Source: Bigelowiella natans CCMP2755 (Eukaryota; Cercozoa; Chlorarachniophyceae). From it: 38,141 bases of DNA. Below are positions 1 to 14,261 of this stretch, piece after piece. The position numbers and the translations under genes were made by a program. The stretch covers positions 1 through 38,141 of the forward strand of contig ADNK01000491.1 of assembly GCA_000320545.1 (NCBI GenBank). Reading direction: 5' to 3'. The notes beneath the pieces were generated by a model, which was not told the DNA's origin, searched no databases, and saw only the letters and a program-made list of their open reading frames with translations. Positions within the stretch are counted from its first letter, which is position 1; each line of letters opens with the position of its first letter.

Positions 1-158
1 CACACTTACATGAAACGCATTTCTACGTTCAGGCAGTATATATCTTCATGCGCAGTCTACGCTCCCCGCATATATATATGATGTCTTCTTCGTCCTCCCC
101 ACCTCTATCGAATACACTCCTACAAACTCAGAGGACCGATTCGTTTAACACAGACACT

Positions 159-168
<10 letters not shown>

Positions 169-202
<34 letters not shown>
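169..202. repeat. (TA)n microsatellite after a short (CA) run
   Basis: A perfect dinucleotide run seen directly, one of the many simple repeats in 1-2,500, where little else can be recognised. Confidence 0.95.
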
Positions 203-205
<3 letters not shown>

Positions 206-333
206 CATTCACTCATATCAGAACGACTTCCATGCGGTAACACTACGTTTTCTTTCTACGAAACGGTCGGGTCATCGATTGTTCTTCAGGCTGAATTCCT
301 ATCGCTTGAGGTTGGTAAAACAATTACCCTCAC

Positions 334-711
334 TGCCTGTGCACGAGTTAGCTCGACTTTCCCTCCTGTGGAAAAGTAGGAGGAGGAGGTGGTGGTGGAG
401 GAGGAGGAGGAAGAGAAAAGAGTGGGTGGGAGAAGCGATGAAGAGAAATGGGAAAATGCTGTTCGTTCGGATGTAGTAGGCCAGGATATATGTCCAACCA
501 AGCAAAAGTCAGCAGCCATTCATACGAAATCTAATGGCACATCATCATCATCATCATCGCCACCACCATTTCCTCCTGTCCATGGTATCAGTGGATTGAG
601 AGGCTTATCTTTCTCCTCCTAGGAGGGGGGAGGAGGGGTGATGAAGATTTCGTTTTTTAATGGGATGGGATGTACTGTCAACAGTAATGATAGGCTTGCT
701 CTCCACCCCCC

Positions 712-748
<37 letters not shown>

Positions 749-1484
749 TTTCTCGTACACGCGTAGGTGATGGTGTGTTCATAGCATCGATCGGATTATT
801 TGATCATCAGAGTACTACTATTACTGCTACTACTATTACCACCAATACCACTACCACTACCACTACCACTACTACTAGCTACCTTAGGTGGCAGAGGAAA
901 TGGAAGCATCCACATCAAATTAGGAATTCTGCTCAGCAGCAACTTCTTTCGCATCCTCGCATCATCCCACGTGTGAATACCTGCAGAGGTGTTGATAATA
1001 GCGATGGAGAGAAAGAAAGAGAGAAAGAGAGAGAGAGAGAGAGAAAAAGAGAGGACAAAATAGGGGGAGGCAGAGGAGGAGGAGGAGGATGAAGAATTGG
1101 AGGAGGAGGGGGAGGAGAAAAGGGAATAAGATAGAGACGTGAAAATAAAAAGGCATCAGATAAGAGGAAGAGCCCTTCGCACATATCCCATTTAACGGAT
1201 GAAAAATCGATGATAATAATGACAGATATGCCAATACGAACGACATGATACGAGATATCATGCTTGGGTTTGCATGTATTTTGAGAGAGAGAGTGAGAGA
1301 GAGAGAGATGGAAGAGAGCCATATTATTATTAATATTATTATCTTTATTTTCATATCATTGCGCATCGAAAGAGCAACAACTACTAAACCAAGCCCCCCC
1401 CCTCACCCCCCACCTTGTTCTGCCATCCCTACGTCATAAGTCTGAAAATCTTCCATATTCGCTGCTTGCATAGCTGAGATCAAG
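334..1484 (-). CDS. Two weak exon candidates at the left edge
   Basis: At 1434-1484 a 17-codon stretch (LDLSYASSEYGRFSDL then stop) follows a pyrimidine-rich TTCTTCTTCCAG acceptor. At 334-365 a short stretch (GKVELTRAQA) is flanked by TTTTCCACAG and GTGAGG. Either could be the end of the giant gene or of a neighbour. Neither can be linked by phase. The rest of 1-1875 is mostly simple repeat, and I see no other gene in it. Confidence 0.2.
714..745. repeat. (CT)n microsatellite
   Basis: Perfect pyrimidine dinucleotide run. Purine/pyrimidine-asymmetric tracts (also 1010-1045 and 2083-2110 as GA) alternate through the left end. Confidence 0.95.
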
Positions 1485-1875
1485 CTGGAAGAAGAAGACA
1501 ACAACGACGAGCAAAGGAGACAAGAGTAACAGTAAGTAGTAGTTGGAGAAGGAGGGAGAAGGAGGAGGAGGCGACGAGGAGTAATACGGAATGTTTGATG
1601 AAACTCTGAATGATTAACACTCTCTCGGATGATAAATTTAGTCCACCACCACCATTATGATCATCATCATCGTCATCGTCGATCATCATTGGCGTCTGAA
1701 TCGTCTTGCTTTGTTCTTAGTAGTAGTTGCTAGCATGACTGATCTACCTTCCATCATTCAGAGAGGAGTCTGCAAAAACAACAACAACAACAACAACAAC
1801 AACAAGAGTTTAATAATAATGATGATAGTGTGCATGGAGGGAGAGGAGGGAGGAGGAAGAAGAGCAGGAGGCAAT

Positions 1876-2059
1876 TCAATCATCATCATCATTATCATCA
1901 TCATCATCGGCATCACCGCTTCCTATATCTCCTATGGTCAATCTCCTCTTTCTCTTCTTCTCTTCCTGTGCAGCTCCCCCCTCCTCCGCATCATCCATCT
2001 CCCCTGATTGTCCTGCCTCTTCGGACTTTAGGTCGATGTTAATGCCCTCAAGCGATGCC
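1876..2059 (-). CDS. Candidate acidic C-terminal exon of the giant gene
   Basis: Behind a CTCTCGCAG acceptor, an open stretch of 60 codons runs to TGA at 1876-1878. It is hydrophilic: INIDLKSEEAGQSGEMDDAE, then a basic patch EEKKRKRRL, then an Asp-rich end. The acidic end is encoded by a (GAT)n tract, and a GTGATG donor sits just before it, so the exon could instead end at about 1918 with the Asp run in an intron. Its start phase (2) does not match the end of exon 2464-2491 (phase 1), so at least one exon between them is missing from my model. Confidence 0.4.
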
Positions 2060-2078
2060 CTGCGAGAGAGAGGGGGGA

Positions 2079-2114
<36 letters not shown>

Positions 2115-2463
2115 ACAGGGAGTAAGGGGAGAAATGTATATTAAATCTCGATATTAGATAAAATCGAGGAGAATGTCACGCAAAGCGAACATCATATACG
2201 TAGTAGTTGTCAAAACAACGACGATGGACTTGACACCAACAATTTCTCTCTATATTTCATGCATTGACGTTGTTCGCCTCTTTCTTCGTTGCGTGTTCTA
2301 TTATCTATCGTGCTGCATTTTTGATCGTAATCACTCGCTCGACCAATTTCTTTTTTCATTTATTCGTTCGTTTAGATTCTCCTTCTTGTTCATTCTTCTT
2401 CTTTTTCGTGGTGGGTTGTTTTTATGATCATCGATGCAGGAGCACCACCACCATCAGCAGCAC

Positions 2464-2802
2464 CTTGCTGAATTGGCTCTAGAGTTGTTGGCTGAGATGC
2501 TCATACGGCGTACAGACGAGAGGGAGTTTCTCTAAGAGTTATAATAATGATAACAATAATAATTATAATAATAAAAATGATAATAATGAAATATCAGCGA
2601 GAGGAGGAGGAGGAGGAGGAGGAGGAGGAGGAGGAGGAGGAGAACCTCACCAGTCGCGAGCAACAACAACAACAACGACAACGAGAGCAAAAGGAGCAGA
2701 AAGAGCATGCAGGTAATAGCAACTGCAGTTGTTCAACTGGTGCGTGGATTATACAACACAACACCCAGTCGAGAAGAGTAATCATCTATCTTGCTGCTAC
2801 GT

Positions 2803-2838
<36 letters not shown>

Positions 2839-3814
2839 AAGAGATATGATCTTTCTGGTGGAGATTATTCTTCTTTTGAATCGTTGTAGTAGCAGCAGCA
2901 GCAGTTGTAAATAGTAGCCTACCGCTTTATTCTTGAGCTTTCGGATGATGTTCCCAAATGTAGATTTTTTCTTAGTAATCGTCGCAGTTCTCTGGTCTGA
3001 GACATGATCGGCATATGCCTAATCACAGGAGGTGGGTGGGGGGTAGGTGAGTGTGCATCATCGCTACTGTAACGATAAACAAAAAATATAATTATGGTTT
3101 GCATTCTCCCCTTTATTTCATTCAACGTTATCCAACAACAACATTATCATCATCATCATCATCATCATCATCAATCCTCATCAATCATTATCGTCGTCGT
3201 CGTTGTCATCCTCGTTAGCTCAGTGACGTACATTTCGCTGCGCCGTCTTGACCAACTGAAGGAAACTGTCATTTTCCTCCACTTTGCGAAGGTATTCCAT
3301 TGCGTCTCTGAACTGCACTAACGCAGTCATCTCCAGGCTTACAGTGATCGCATAAGCTGACCGAGCAAAAATAATAATAAATATAATAATAATAATAGCA
3401 GCAATGATGACGGAGAAAAGACAAAGGCTGCTGCTAAAGGTGTTACATCTAAAAATGATAATAATGATAATAATGATAATAATAATAATATAAATAACAC
3501 TAGTACGACTGCTATTCCTACCAATAGCGATGGCCAAGGAGCTTACTCCAAATCCAATCTGGACACGTTACAAGTTATAGTAAGCACGCAAATCAAACAT
3601 CTGCGAACAACGTGTACTGTATGTGTGCATGTCATGTGGCGTGACAACAGGCCGGTCCTCCTCCTCATCATCATCATCATCCTTTTGACAAATGAAATAA
3701 CGACGACTACAATAACAACATTGGCTTAACTGCTGCTCCTTCAACAAACTATACTACTACTACTACTACTACAAACTACGACGACAACGATGACGACGAC
3801 GAAGAATAAGTAGC

Positions 3815-3851
<37 letters not shown>

Positions 3852-4112
3852 ATAGTAACCCATTCAGAGAACATAAAGACCGCTATGACACCTGATGAGT
3901 AGGTGAGGATGGATAAATAACGGAGGCGGGATGTATTCGCAACAACCACAAGGGAAAATTTCTACCGACACGGAGAGATGACAACGACGACGACGACGAT
4001 AATGATGATGATGATGATGATAATGGCGCTGTGACAATAGGATAGCACAACCAAGACAACCAAATTCGAAGCAGCAGCACATATAGTTGTTCACCTCTCC
4101 CTCCTTTCCCCC

Positions 4113-4157
<45 letters not shown>

Positions 4158-4556
4158 CCCATAGAAATGCCATCAGGGCCTCAAAGTAGATCGCATAGAT
4201 TCTATAGAAGAAGCATCGACGACGACGACGAAAAATGATGGATGATGACTTCGTATTAGTAGTAGCAACGGCAGACTCGTCAATCAATGACTTCTCGGAG
4301 TACTTTCACAGTCGTCGCATACATAAGAAGACCGAGAAAGAGGCCATTCCGCTACTACTACTACTACTACTGCTGCTGCTACTACTACTACTACTACTAC
4401 AATGGTAGTAAGCAGTACACAATCGTTGTTCTTCACCACTACTACTACCACCACCACGTAGTAGCGAATAGCACCTTTCATTGTCCGGCTGGATCTTACT
4501 GCCAGAATGAATGGCGAAGACCGGGAAAACGTTTGGCGAGGCCAGGTACGTCATCT
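2464..4556 (-). CDS. Giant membrane gene, block F
   Basis: Exons: 4500-4556, 4158-4201, 3860-3891, 3522-3558, 3232-3356, 2923-3018, then probably 2464-2491. The chain runs DDVPGLAKRFPGLRHSFW, IYAIYFEALMAFLW, VIAVFMFSEW, IGFGVSSLAIAI, and a longer exon. That exon carries one more helix and a soluble, probably helical segment (FRDAMEYLRKVEENDSFLQL). The next exon is basic and Ser/Thr/Lys-rich (TATITKKKSTFGNIIRKLKN). The change from membrane to soluble charged sequence suggests the C-terminal tail. A stop after NVRH at 3220 lies beyond a strong GTACGT donor at 3231 and is probably intronic. Confidence 0.65.
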
Positions 4557-5940
4557 CTTCTTTCTCGAACGAATCTCTGATGAAAAGCAGTAGCAGCTGG
4601 TGAGACGACAACAACAACAACAAGAGAACGCCAAGGAGCGATCGCAAAGGACAGATTGAGTAAGAATCATCTATACGAAATTGAAGTTGGAAAAGCTTTG
4701 CTAGAGCCGCAGCAGCGCACATCTATATTCATCACTAGTTGATGATTGGGCTGGTAGTAATCCCTCTCTCATTATTATCCTTTCGACTCTTGCTTGTCAC
4801 TTCTTTTGTGTAGTATATATAATCTGGTGTGCTGCCGACGTTTCTTGGTTGGTTACTGCTGTGATAGATGTCAATCAATTACTTGAAGTCCAGGTAGGAC
4901 GAGGCCACAAGCGAGATGAAAATCGCAGCCCAGACGAAGGAGAATCCTGTAATTAATTTTGATATTGTCGTTGTCGCTGCTGCTGCTGCTGCTGTGGTGG
5001 TGTTAAAAGTGCCAGTCCCAAGTAGTAGCACCACCGGTTTTCCACCGTGTGAATGCCGTTTCATTGTCATCAATGCATGTAGCAAACGCATCCACATACG
5101 CCGTTTACACAACACATGCAACAATACAGCACGTCAAAGCAGAGATAGGCATCATCATCAACAACATCATAGCGCCACGCTTAGTGTACCTAAGAAACCG
5201 TTCTTACTATTGATACCGACTCCGATTGCGAAGGCTACGATGGGGAGGGCACCGAGAGGCGGAGTTAGAGAGGAGGCAGAAGGGAGTAGAAGGGGATTGA
5301 TTCACCGTGAACATTCATACGTCATCATGAATAATGATAATGACCATTCCTTTAAACTATTATGGATTTTTTTTAATGTGTCCTATAGTCCTCCAATAAT
5401 TTTGTATCATCATCACAAGATAAGATCAAGTATTGCTGGGAAACATGTGTATTAATATGTATAATATTTATATATATATATATATATAATATATATTTGT
5501 TAGCCTTCTTAGTTCTCTCACCAAGGGCGAAGATGGCAATTGCAAGGTAGATGTAGGCGTCAAATGATATGTAGCAGCTTTATAGAAAGAAAGGGGACAT
5601 AAAGAAGAAGAGATCAAGTCAGAGATAAAGATGAGGTAGTGCTGAAGAGGCCTTCACCAAGAAAGGTTGTATCGCTCAAGAGCTTGTTTGGAGAAGGGGG
5701 GAGGGGGGGGGGAAGTGGGCTCCAAATATGTCGTCGTTCTCTCATGCAAATTCAACGGTTAGAGGAAATACAGAATGATGAGAAGCACAGGTAGTTGCAA
5801 GCACCCTCCATCACTAGTACTACCACCAACGTTACCCTGTCAAATAGCCTTGAAAGCAGTCGCAGCATTTATTCTAGGAAGAAGAAAAGCAGGAAGAAGG
5901 CCATCAGGCAGAGCACCACAATCAATCCCCGTATAAATAC

Positions 5941-5971
<31 letters not shown>

Positions 5972-6054
5972 CACATGCATGCCGCAATATTGTACAGCAC
6001 GAGGCAACAGGCTGCTGCTGCTGCATCATGCGACTCGTGTGTGCGTATGTAAAT

Positions 6055-6086
<32 letters not shown>

Positions 6087-6222
6087 CGTGATGGTGATGA
6101 TGATTGTGATGTGATACAGTAACGTTGATATGGCGACGAATTGTATTGGATAAATACCAGGTATTGCACTCCGCGATCAGAGAGAAAGTTACGAAGGACA
6201 TCTCTACATACATGCGTCATAG

Positions 6223-6277
<55 letters not shown>

Positions 6278-6486
6278 GGGGGGAGGGGGTGAGCGAGAAG
6301 ATAGACTAGAAAAATATTACTATCGATGATGTGGGGAAATGTACCAACGATGATATGGGAAACGGAGAAGCGAATATCCAAAAAAACACCAGGAGAGAAG
6401 AAAAATAAATAAAAGACACATCCCTTCTACCACTACCACTACTACCACTACTACTATTACTACCATCACCACAACTATAATCTCGA

Positions 6487-6531
<45 letters not shown>

Positions 6532-6542
6532 TAATATGTATC

Positions 6543-6577
<35 letters not shown>

Positions 6578-6604
6578 TATTTTTATATTGACAGGTGTTG
6601 GTCT

Positions 6605-6642
<38 letters not shown>

Positions 6643-6852
6643 ACCTCGGCGCGAATATGATGAGCAACACCGTGTATAGGACAATGAGAGAGAGGCCCGT
6701 GAACAATGACTGAGTAGTCGGGGAAGAAGAAAGAAACACCAAGGAAAAGGAAGAGGGGAAACCAGCAAGAGGAGGAGACCGTATTCAGTTGCTAGATATC
6801 GTCTTTGTTGGTGCTCTTCGATATTGGGTTCTTTCCTTCCCGCTATCCCCCC

Positions 6853-6895
<43 letters not shown>

Positions 6896-7018
6896 GTGTG
6901 TGGTTTGGCTTACGAAGAAAAGGAGGGCAGCCGCGATGAGGAAGATATAGAAGATCACAACGTTTACTGTGACCATGATTAGCCAGGGATCTTGCGTGCA
7001 TGAGGTTATACGGCGTTA

Positions 7019-7052
<34 letters not shown>

Positions 7053-7595
7053 CCACCTATGACGATGCTCTCTTCATTTTCCTGCGTCGTTCCTGAAGAG
7101 CTATTCGAGACTGATGACGATGGTGGTGGCGATGATGACGATGGCGGTGATGATAGTAATGACCGACAATGGTGCAATACGTTGTTGTTGTTTATAACTC
7201 TTACGAAATCTTTTCTTCACATTTATCATTATTAATTAGCACCTCTCTTTTAACAAATGCACACACAGAGAGTGATACGAAGGCGGCGCACAGCTTATCA
7301 CAAGCAACAGTAATACATGTCTTCCCTCGCCGATAATACTACCTTTGGAGTCGAGCTTGGTGTCAGCACTAGAATGTTGCTTAACATCATCCACTCTATC
7401 GCCATCATCATTGGTTTTCTTCTTTTGCCTCGACTGTGCTAGGATGGCCTGGATCATCGCCAGAATTACCACAAAAAACCATCAAGAGCAACGAAGCCAC
7501 GAAGAATGCACAATAATATCCGCATTAATATCATGATCTCACTGGTACCGTCGCGTAGTCCTCCCTTGCTTCTCCTCCTACAAAACTACCTAAAA

Positions 7596-7633
<38 letters not shown>

Positions 7634-7803
7634 TACTACCCTCCTCTTTTCGGTAAGCTTTTTCCTTTGTGCTTTGAACTTCTGGTCATCCTTAAATCTG
7701 ATGATATTACGATGACCAAAGTAGTACGTAGAGGCAGTAAGGGTTGGTAGTTGTGGTGGTGGTGACGATTGATTGATGGATGAATGGATGTAGTACGGTG
7801 TGA

Positions 7804-7836
<33 letters not shown>

Positions 7837-10800
7837 AAAGACACATAAGGCCTATTATTGATCGAAATACGGCAGCATATCACCATGACTCTCTCTGTAG
7901 AGAAGTACACATTGTTGTTCCGTGTAGCACTCAAAGGAGTGCATCATCATCATCATATTATCATCATCATCATCATCATATTATCATCATCATCATCATC
8001 ATCATCATCGCTTGCTACTCCCTCCCTCCCGCCCTCCCTCCCTGCGCTGAGGTTCACTGACTTGTACGCTGCGAATATAAGAGCTGAAAGCGACGGGAAC
8101 ATGAGGTAGTAGAACAAAAGTCCTAATGCACCCAAACCTAGCAACAACGCACACAATCGTGAGGAGGAGGAGGAGGAGAAGTGATGACAGTAACAGCAGG
8201 ATGTGCAGCAAAAAAGGCCTCTTGGAGACATGGTAACGTGAATAATAAGTAAGTATCTCGGGTAACTTTCATTCCGAATAACATCGATTTTTTCTTTGGA
8301 GTCGATGATGATTCTTGTCCTGTCACTGGATAAAAATCATCGACGATTTCCTTCGATGATGGGGTTGGTAGGTTGGTTGGTTATTGTTGTTGTTGTTGTT
8401 GTTGTTATCTGTGCAAATAAATAGCAGCATCGCTGCTTCATACTGTTCTCGCTGCGAAGCGTTGCCGTGAACAGCAGGATTGCGAAGAGAGTGTGGAAGA
8501 AAAGGGCAACAGCGGCCAATATCGGCTGGAACCAGGTAAACTCCAGGGTGTAAAACCTATAGCAGCAGCAGCAGCAAGAAGGGAAGGAGAAGAAGGAAGA
8601 AGAAGTAGAAGATGGTGATAATGATCAAGGGCTGTGGTTGGAATAATAATAGTAGGTAGAGAAAAAACCGCCACCAAAAGATGATACTGGTAAGTCAAAA
8701 TGATGATGATGATGATCCTGCTGCTGACTGGTTGGTTGTTGTCATGAAGGACGGTGTAGTAGTACCAGTAGTAGTGGTAGAGCATAGAGGTAGTTAAATA
8801 CAACAGACTACGACATTGAGAACAATTCCCCGTTATCACCCCGCCTCCCTCCCCATTTCCTCCATCATCATCATCGTCGGTCTGTCTCGTTCACTGACCA
8901 TTGCGCTGTGGGTAAGAATGCAAAAGCGATACTGTAGATCACGAAGGGAATGCAGTACCCCAGGAAGTCTGCATCGTCCGTTAGCCTGGTAGTTGTTGTT
9001 GTTGTTGTTGTTGTTTTTGTTGCAAAAAAGAAAACGTACAGGCAAAAAGGATGAGGAGGAGGAGGATCAGAGCAACTAGCACGTTTATTAAATACACAAT
9101 ATCTACTGCATATGATCAGAATGCAGTTGTTGTCACCCATCCTCATAAGCAACACCAGTCATTATGACCATCCACCACCACCACTTTCTTCTTCTTTTTC
9201 AATGTGTGGGAGGGAGGCTCACACACGGCGCATTCTTACCCAACAATAAGGCCGAACAGCCCGACGACAAAGAATTCAAGAAATCCCACGAGGAGGAGGA
9301 AGTAATCCTGCCTTGGCAGCCTTCGCATCCACCATAGAAACGAAGCAAGATAAGACAAGCAAAGGGAAATTAGTGGTACTAGTAGTAGTAGCAGCAGCAG
9401 CATGGGAATAATGTGGCGTCTTCAACGTTATAATGGGCGTTTCAACGAGTTAAATTCCCTTCTAGCCATGACTTTCTCAGTCGTATGATTCCTCTTAATC
9501 TCTCTCTCTCTCTCTTCTCTTCTCTTTCCCATCGTCTTTGCTGTGGTTGTGTATTACAACACCATCTTCATCATCATCATCATCATCATTATTATAATCA
9601 TCTCAGTGGAGTCGTCTCTAATATTATCGTCGCCCCCCCTCACCTCATGCGGAAAAGTGACCAACAGAACGGTGCGCAGGGTGGAGACCTGACAGCGTTT
9701 CGTTAGAAATAACTATCGGTGATGATGCCGGTGGTGGTGGTGGTGGCGGCAACAGACGGCAAAATTACAAAGAGACAAGAAATACTTTTACAGGACAGCA
9801 CAAAAGCGCCGTATGAACATTAATGTGTCGGTGGTTGGTAATTTTCTTAGGAAAATAAGCACAGAATCGCCGTCGATCTTTTCTTCGCTTATTATCTGCT
9901 GCGATGTTCGTCGTGCTGCTACGGCTGCTTGCTGCTGTGTGGTAGGTGAGAAAAGGCTGCAACAATGCTACTACTACCCACCTCCCTACCACTACTGTTG
10001 CTGCTAGTACTACCGATGTCGTGGATGCTGCACGAATTGAAAGTCATTCTCGGCCCACTTGACACAGTATAGCACTCCAAGATCGAAGGCCTTTCACAGT
10101 AGTTATCATCGATTAGTGCTAATAATTATCATCGTCATCTTCATCATCATCATCATGATTATCATCATCACGAACGAAGAAAGATCAACATAATAAGAGG
10201 GCATTTACAATATCTCTTTCTCCTTACCCCCTCTCCCTTTCCCTCTCCTCGCCAATCTTATCATCATCATCTCGTCAACTACTACAACTACTGCTACTGC
10301 TACTACTGCTGCTACTACCCAAGGAAAGAAGATGAACACGTTCATTGCGAAGACAGACGTAGACACGAGCCAGACTATCACACCCTTAGAAGAAGGAAGG
10401 GAGAAAGAGAAGAAGAAAACGGTCAGGGTTATGACATAAAAATGGAACAGCACAAGCCAGGAAGGGAAAGGGAAAGGGGGAGGAGGAGGAGGAGGAGGAG
10501 GAGGAGGAGGAGGAGGAAGTGAGAGGAAGTCTGAAGAACAAACACGTCCTATGTGCCAACAACAGTTGTATTGCAATATATCTCTTACTCCTCCTCCCCA
10601 AGGCAGCAACGAACACCGGTGGCAACTAATCATATCATGCCTTGGTATACACATCTCATCATCACTACTCACTCACCGCCAATGCTAGCCAGGTATTCTT
10701 TACAACCACCACGATTGCAATGAGAGGATCCACCTAGATCATTGTTATCATCCAAATTATCATCTTCTTATTCTTCTCTTCCCCTCCCTCTTCTTCGCTA

Positions 10801-10907
10801 TTCGAGAAGGATTTGTGCTTACGTCCGCTAACGTGTTCTCTCATTCAATGAAGTAGTAGGGGTAATACGCGAGATGTGTGTGTGATTAGATAACGACAAT
10901 GATTATA

Positions 10908-10941
<34 letters not shown>

Positions 10942-11096
10942 CAGAGCTACTCTACCACACTTCACCTCTCGTCCCCGGTTATTGAAGAACCTCCAAGTCG
11001 CGTAGGTAGCGGTCACATATGACGCCGTGAACAGAGAAATAATTCCTGTCGTTGTTGTGGTTGTTGTTGTTGATGATGATGATGGTGGTGGTGCGA

Positions 11097-11134
<38 letters not shown>

Positions 11135-12912
11135 GGGAGGCAGTAGTGACATTGAGTACAGAAAAGAGCTACATTGTCATAAAAGCACGTTGTGCAGCAA
11201 GCAATATGTTGTTTGATGCGATGTGATGATGATGTCCCTGTCATTCATTCGTTCGTTGTTGTCGCTGGTGCAACATACCTAATACCCACTGTGCATACGT
11301 TGCATTGACTTCGCTCACCGAAAACCGATCTTGAGCGACAGTGGCTGCTAGTGCGATGTCCAATGCGAACATCACCTGTGGTAGATGAATAAGCAGGAGG
11401 CAGCAGACGTCAATGATGGAGTATAAGTAGTAAAGGAGGAGACGAAAGATAATTGGGATCGGAGCCATGCACAAACAGCAGCATGGTGAGAATTAGGAAG
11501 AGATATAAGGATTTGCAGCTGCGTGCATTGGCTGCTGATGATAGGGTATCGTCTTTAATACAAACACGCACATACACACACAAAACTCGCCCGCACCGTG
11601 AATACAGCCAAGGCAAAGACTTCGTAGTACTCGGAGAAATAATGGCCGAACTGAGGGAAAGAAAGCAGAGAGAGAGAGACAGAGAAGAGAAGACCGGTTA
11701 TTTTACATGGAAATGCGTTGATGGCGATGATGACAGTGACGCGACAGTCTTTTCTCTCTATAAAGCCATCTATTCACTAGCGCCTGAAAGAAGAAGGGGA
11801 ACGAAGAAAATTTCCTTGTCGCACACGTACGGTGGGTGGGGCACGATTCCCTGGCTCAGCATTATCATCGTTATCATCATCATTATCATCATTATCATCA
11901 TCATCATCATTGTCATCATCCTCATCACCCTGGTGTTTTTCAATTGCCCAAGTCTCGACCGCTTCTGAAACTCTGCATGGCGGCAATGATCACGTGGTGA
12001 TAGTTAGCATGGTAGGAGGAGCGACGACAACGACAGTGTTGGTGACAGCTAGATAATGTATATTCCTACCACCACCATCACCTTGCATCAGAAAGACCCT
12101 TTCGGGCGACTGCTGAACGAACCCCAGCTTCTCTAAAATCCTCGTCTTTTCTCTCTTTACGCTCGTCGGTGGATTCAGCGCGTTTACAACCCCGATTCCT
12201 GTCGGTATTGACTTGATGATGATGATGATGATAATGATGATGATGCTGTGTGGTTTGTGGTAGACAACACGCAATCTGCTCGCAAAGCACGCGTCGTCTA
12301 CGTGCATGTCAAGTTTAAATAACTTTTGCCCATCCTCGCTTTCCCTGCTACTATTACTGCTACTATTACTACTACTATATTACCGATGAACACGGCGAAG
12401 ATCAGGAACACTAACGCGTGGCCGACAAAGTAATGTCGGTCCCCAAATATAACCAACAGTACCTTTCGTTTCAAGCCAAAAAAGGAGAAGATGAAGAAAA
12501 GGTAGAAGAAGAAGAAGAAGAAGAAGAGACAGATTCAAATTTCCCCCACAATAGCTATCATTGTTCTCCTTCTTCTCCTTATAGTTGCATCAACAGAAGA
12601 TGTGAAATTCACGATGATAATATAAATAATACCCTTGTGAAGATCATGACCCACACAGCATATAGCGGAGACTCGTATTTGTTGTTCAAGACTGCGCCGA
12701 GAATCGTGAGGTCAATCACAGCCACTGCAGCGGCTGAGGAGGAGGAGGAGGAGGAGGAGGAAGAGGAGGTCCACAAAAACAAACGTTTGTTGTTCCGTCA
12801 GCAAAGCACAGTACTAGTTGATAATCAACGGAAAATACGCGGAATGAAGAGCAAGTCCAATGTAAAAGGCTCACCACCATCGATGATCCATCACTCATCA
12901 TCCACTCACACA

Positions 12913-12955
<43 letters not shown>

Positions 12956-13096
12956 GGGGAGGGGGGAGGGAAAAGGGCGGGGGGACAGCGAGAAACGGTA
13001 TGCGTGTGCGCGAATGTGTTCGTTTTCCTGTCATAGTTGCTGCAAGATAACCTGTGATGAACGCGACAACCCCACGTGTGCCATCTGTGTGCGTGC

Positions 13097-13136
<40 letters not shown>

Positions 13137-13738
13137 CGACGCAGCAATAGTAAGCAGAGCCGATCATCCAAAGATGATCCAAAGCAAACACCACAGTGTG
13201 CGTGCAATAGGGTGCCGGACAAACAACACAGCAACAACAGAAGGAAGGGCGCTCGTCAGTTCTCGAAGTTGAACAAAGACGGAAATCTAGCCTTTGCTAC
13301 TAAAGAACCTCATAGACGATAGAGATGGTATTATTGCTAGGGTTGTTATAGTTTCATCATTGCCAAGTGTGTCGTATTCGTATCGTGGCTGTTTACCGGG
13401 TGCGAGGACTATACCACAGATGCCATAAGCTAGGAGACTCAAGCCCCTAATAAGATCATTAAATCAATCCTCAAATCAATCATCACCAACAATCACATAG
13501 GGGCAGTTATTTCTATCATCTTCCTTGAGTGACTCACCATATACTCAATAGGATGATGTTGATGGTAGAAAAGCCAGCTTGCCCAAAGTAAGGAACCTGC
13601 ATAACGATGACGACGACGATGATGATGATGATAATGATTGGCCATGGTGATCGATCATGATATCGACACGATAGAGAAGACTAAAATACATGAATCTAGT
13701 GCTCCCAGGGAAACGAATCGAAGAAAGATGAGCGAATA

Positions 13739-13782
<44 letters not shown>

Positions 13783-14049
13783 GCACTTGGGATAGAATTT
13801 GTTTCCGCTTGATAAATATTACTAGTTAGGCAGAGATCTATTATTGCTTTTGTTTAGCCCTACTATCTATCTATCTATCTATCTATCTACAGCTTTATGC
13901 TGTGGTGTAGTTGTACCCCTTCTTTGAACATCTTGATTCGCGATTCATTGGTGATATCAGGCCCGCCGCCCTATTTATAGCATGTATTTCGAGAATATAT
14001 ATTTCGCTATTAATCTTCTACTTGCACTCTTAGCTGCATAACGAACGAA

Positions 14050-14093
<44 letters not shown>

Positions 14094-14225
14094 CACACTC
14101 ACACTGCTGACGTTCACATCGAGCGCCTTTTCCTCTTGAAGGGTTCCTAACAATCCTGAAGATAGGAGAAAGTGAGGGAGCGATACAGATGATACGTGCT
14201 AAGATATTCCCATTGTCCTTAGAAC

Positions 14226-14261
<36 letters not shown>

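Noticed and set aside
48-2849. Numerous short open frames on both strands full of Ser, His, Ile, Thr or Glu runs
   Set aside because: They are translations of di- and trinucleotide repeats with no splice support, start context or domain.
3145-3172. Could the regular CAT/ATG repeats be CRISPR-like arrays?
   Set aside because: They are pure tandem trinucleotides without spacers in a eukaryotic intron context.
8250-8330. Possible exon with QESSSTPKKKS in the giant gene
   Set aside because: Including it breaks phase to the next helix exon. Direct joining of 8444 to 8137 keeps phase and gives RSENS-LGALGLL.
10205-10672. 155-codon minus-strand frame with a poly-Pro run
   Set aside because: Only one part (10319-10384) is a supported exon. 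The Pro run is the (GGA)n intron repeat, and skipping it joins two helices in phase.
11453-11968. 171-codon plus-strand frame
   Set aside because: It runs antisense to exons of the giant gene, ends in poly-Ile from (ATC)n, and has no splice or domain support.
12418-13050. 210-codon plus-strand frame
   Set aside because: It is made mostly of Glu and Arg/Gly runs from GAA, GGA and GA repeats and overlaps three supported minus-strand exons.
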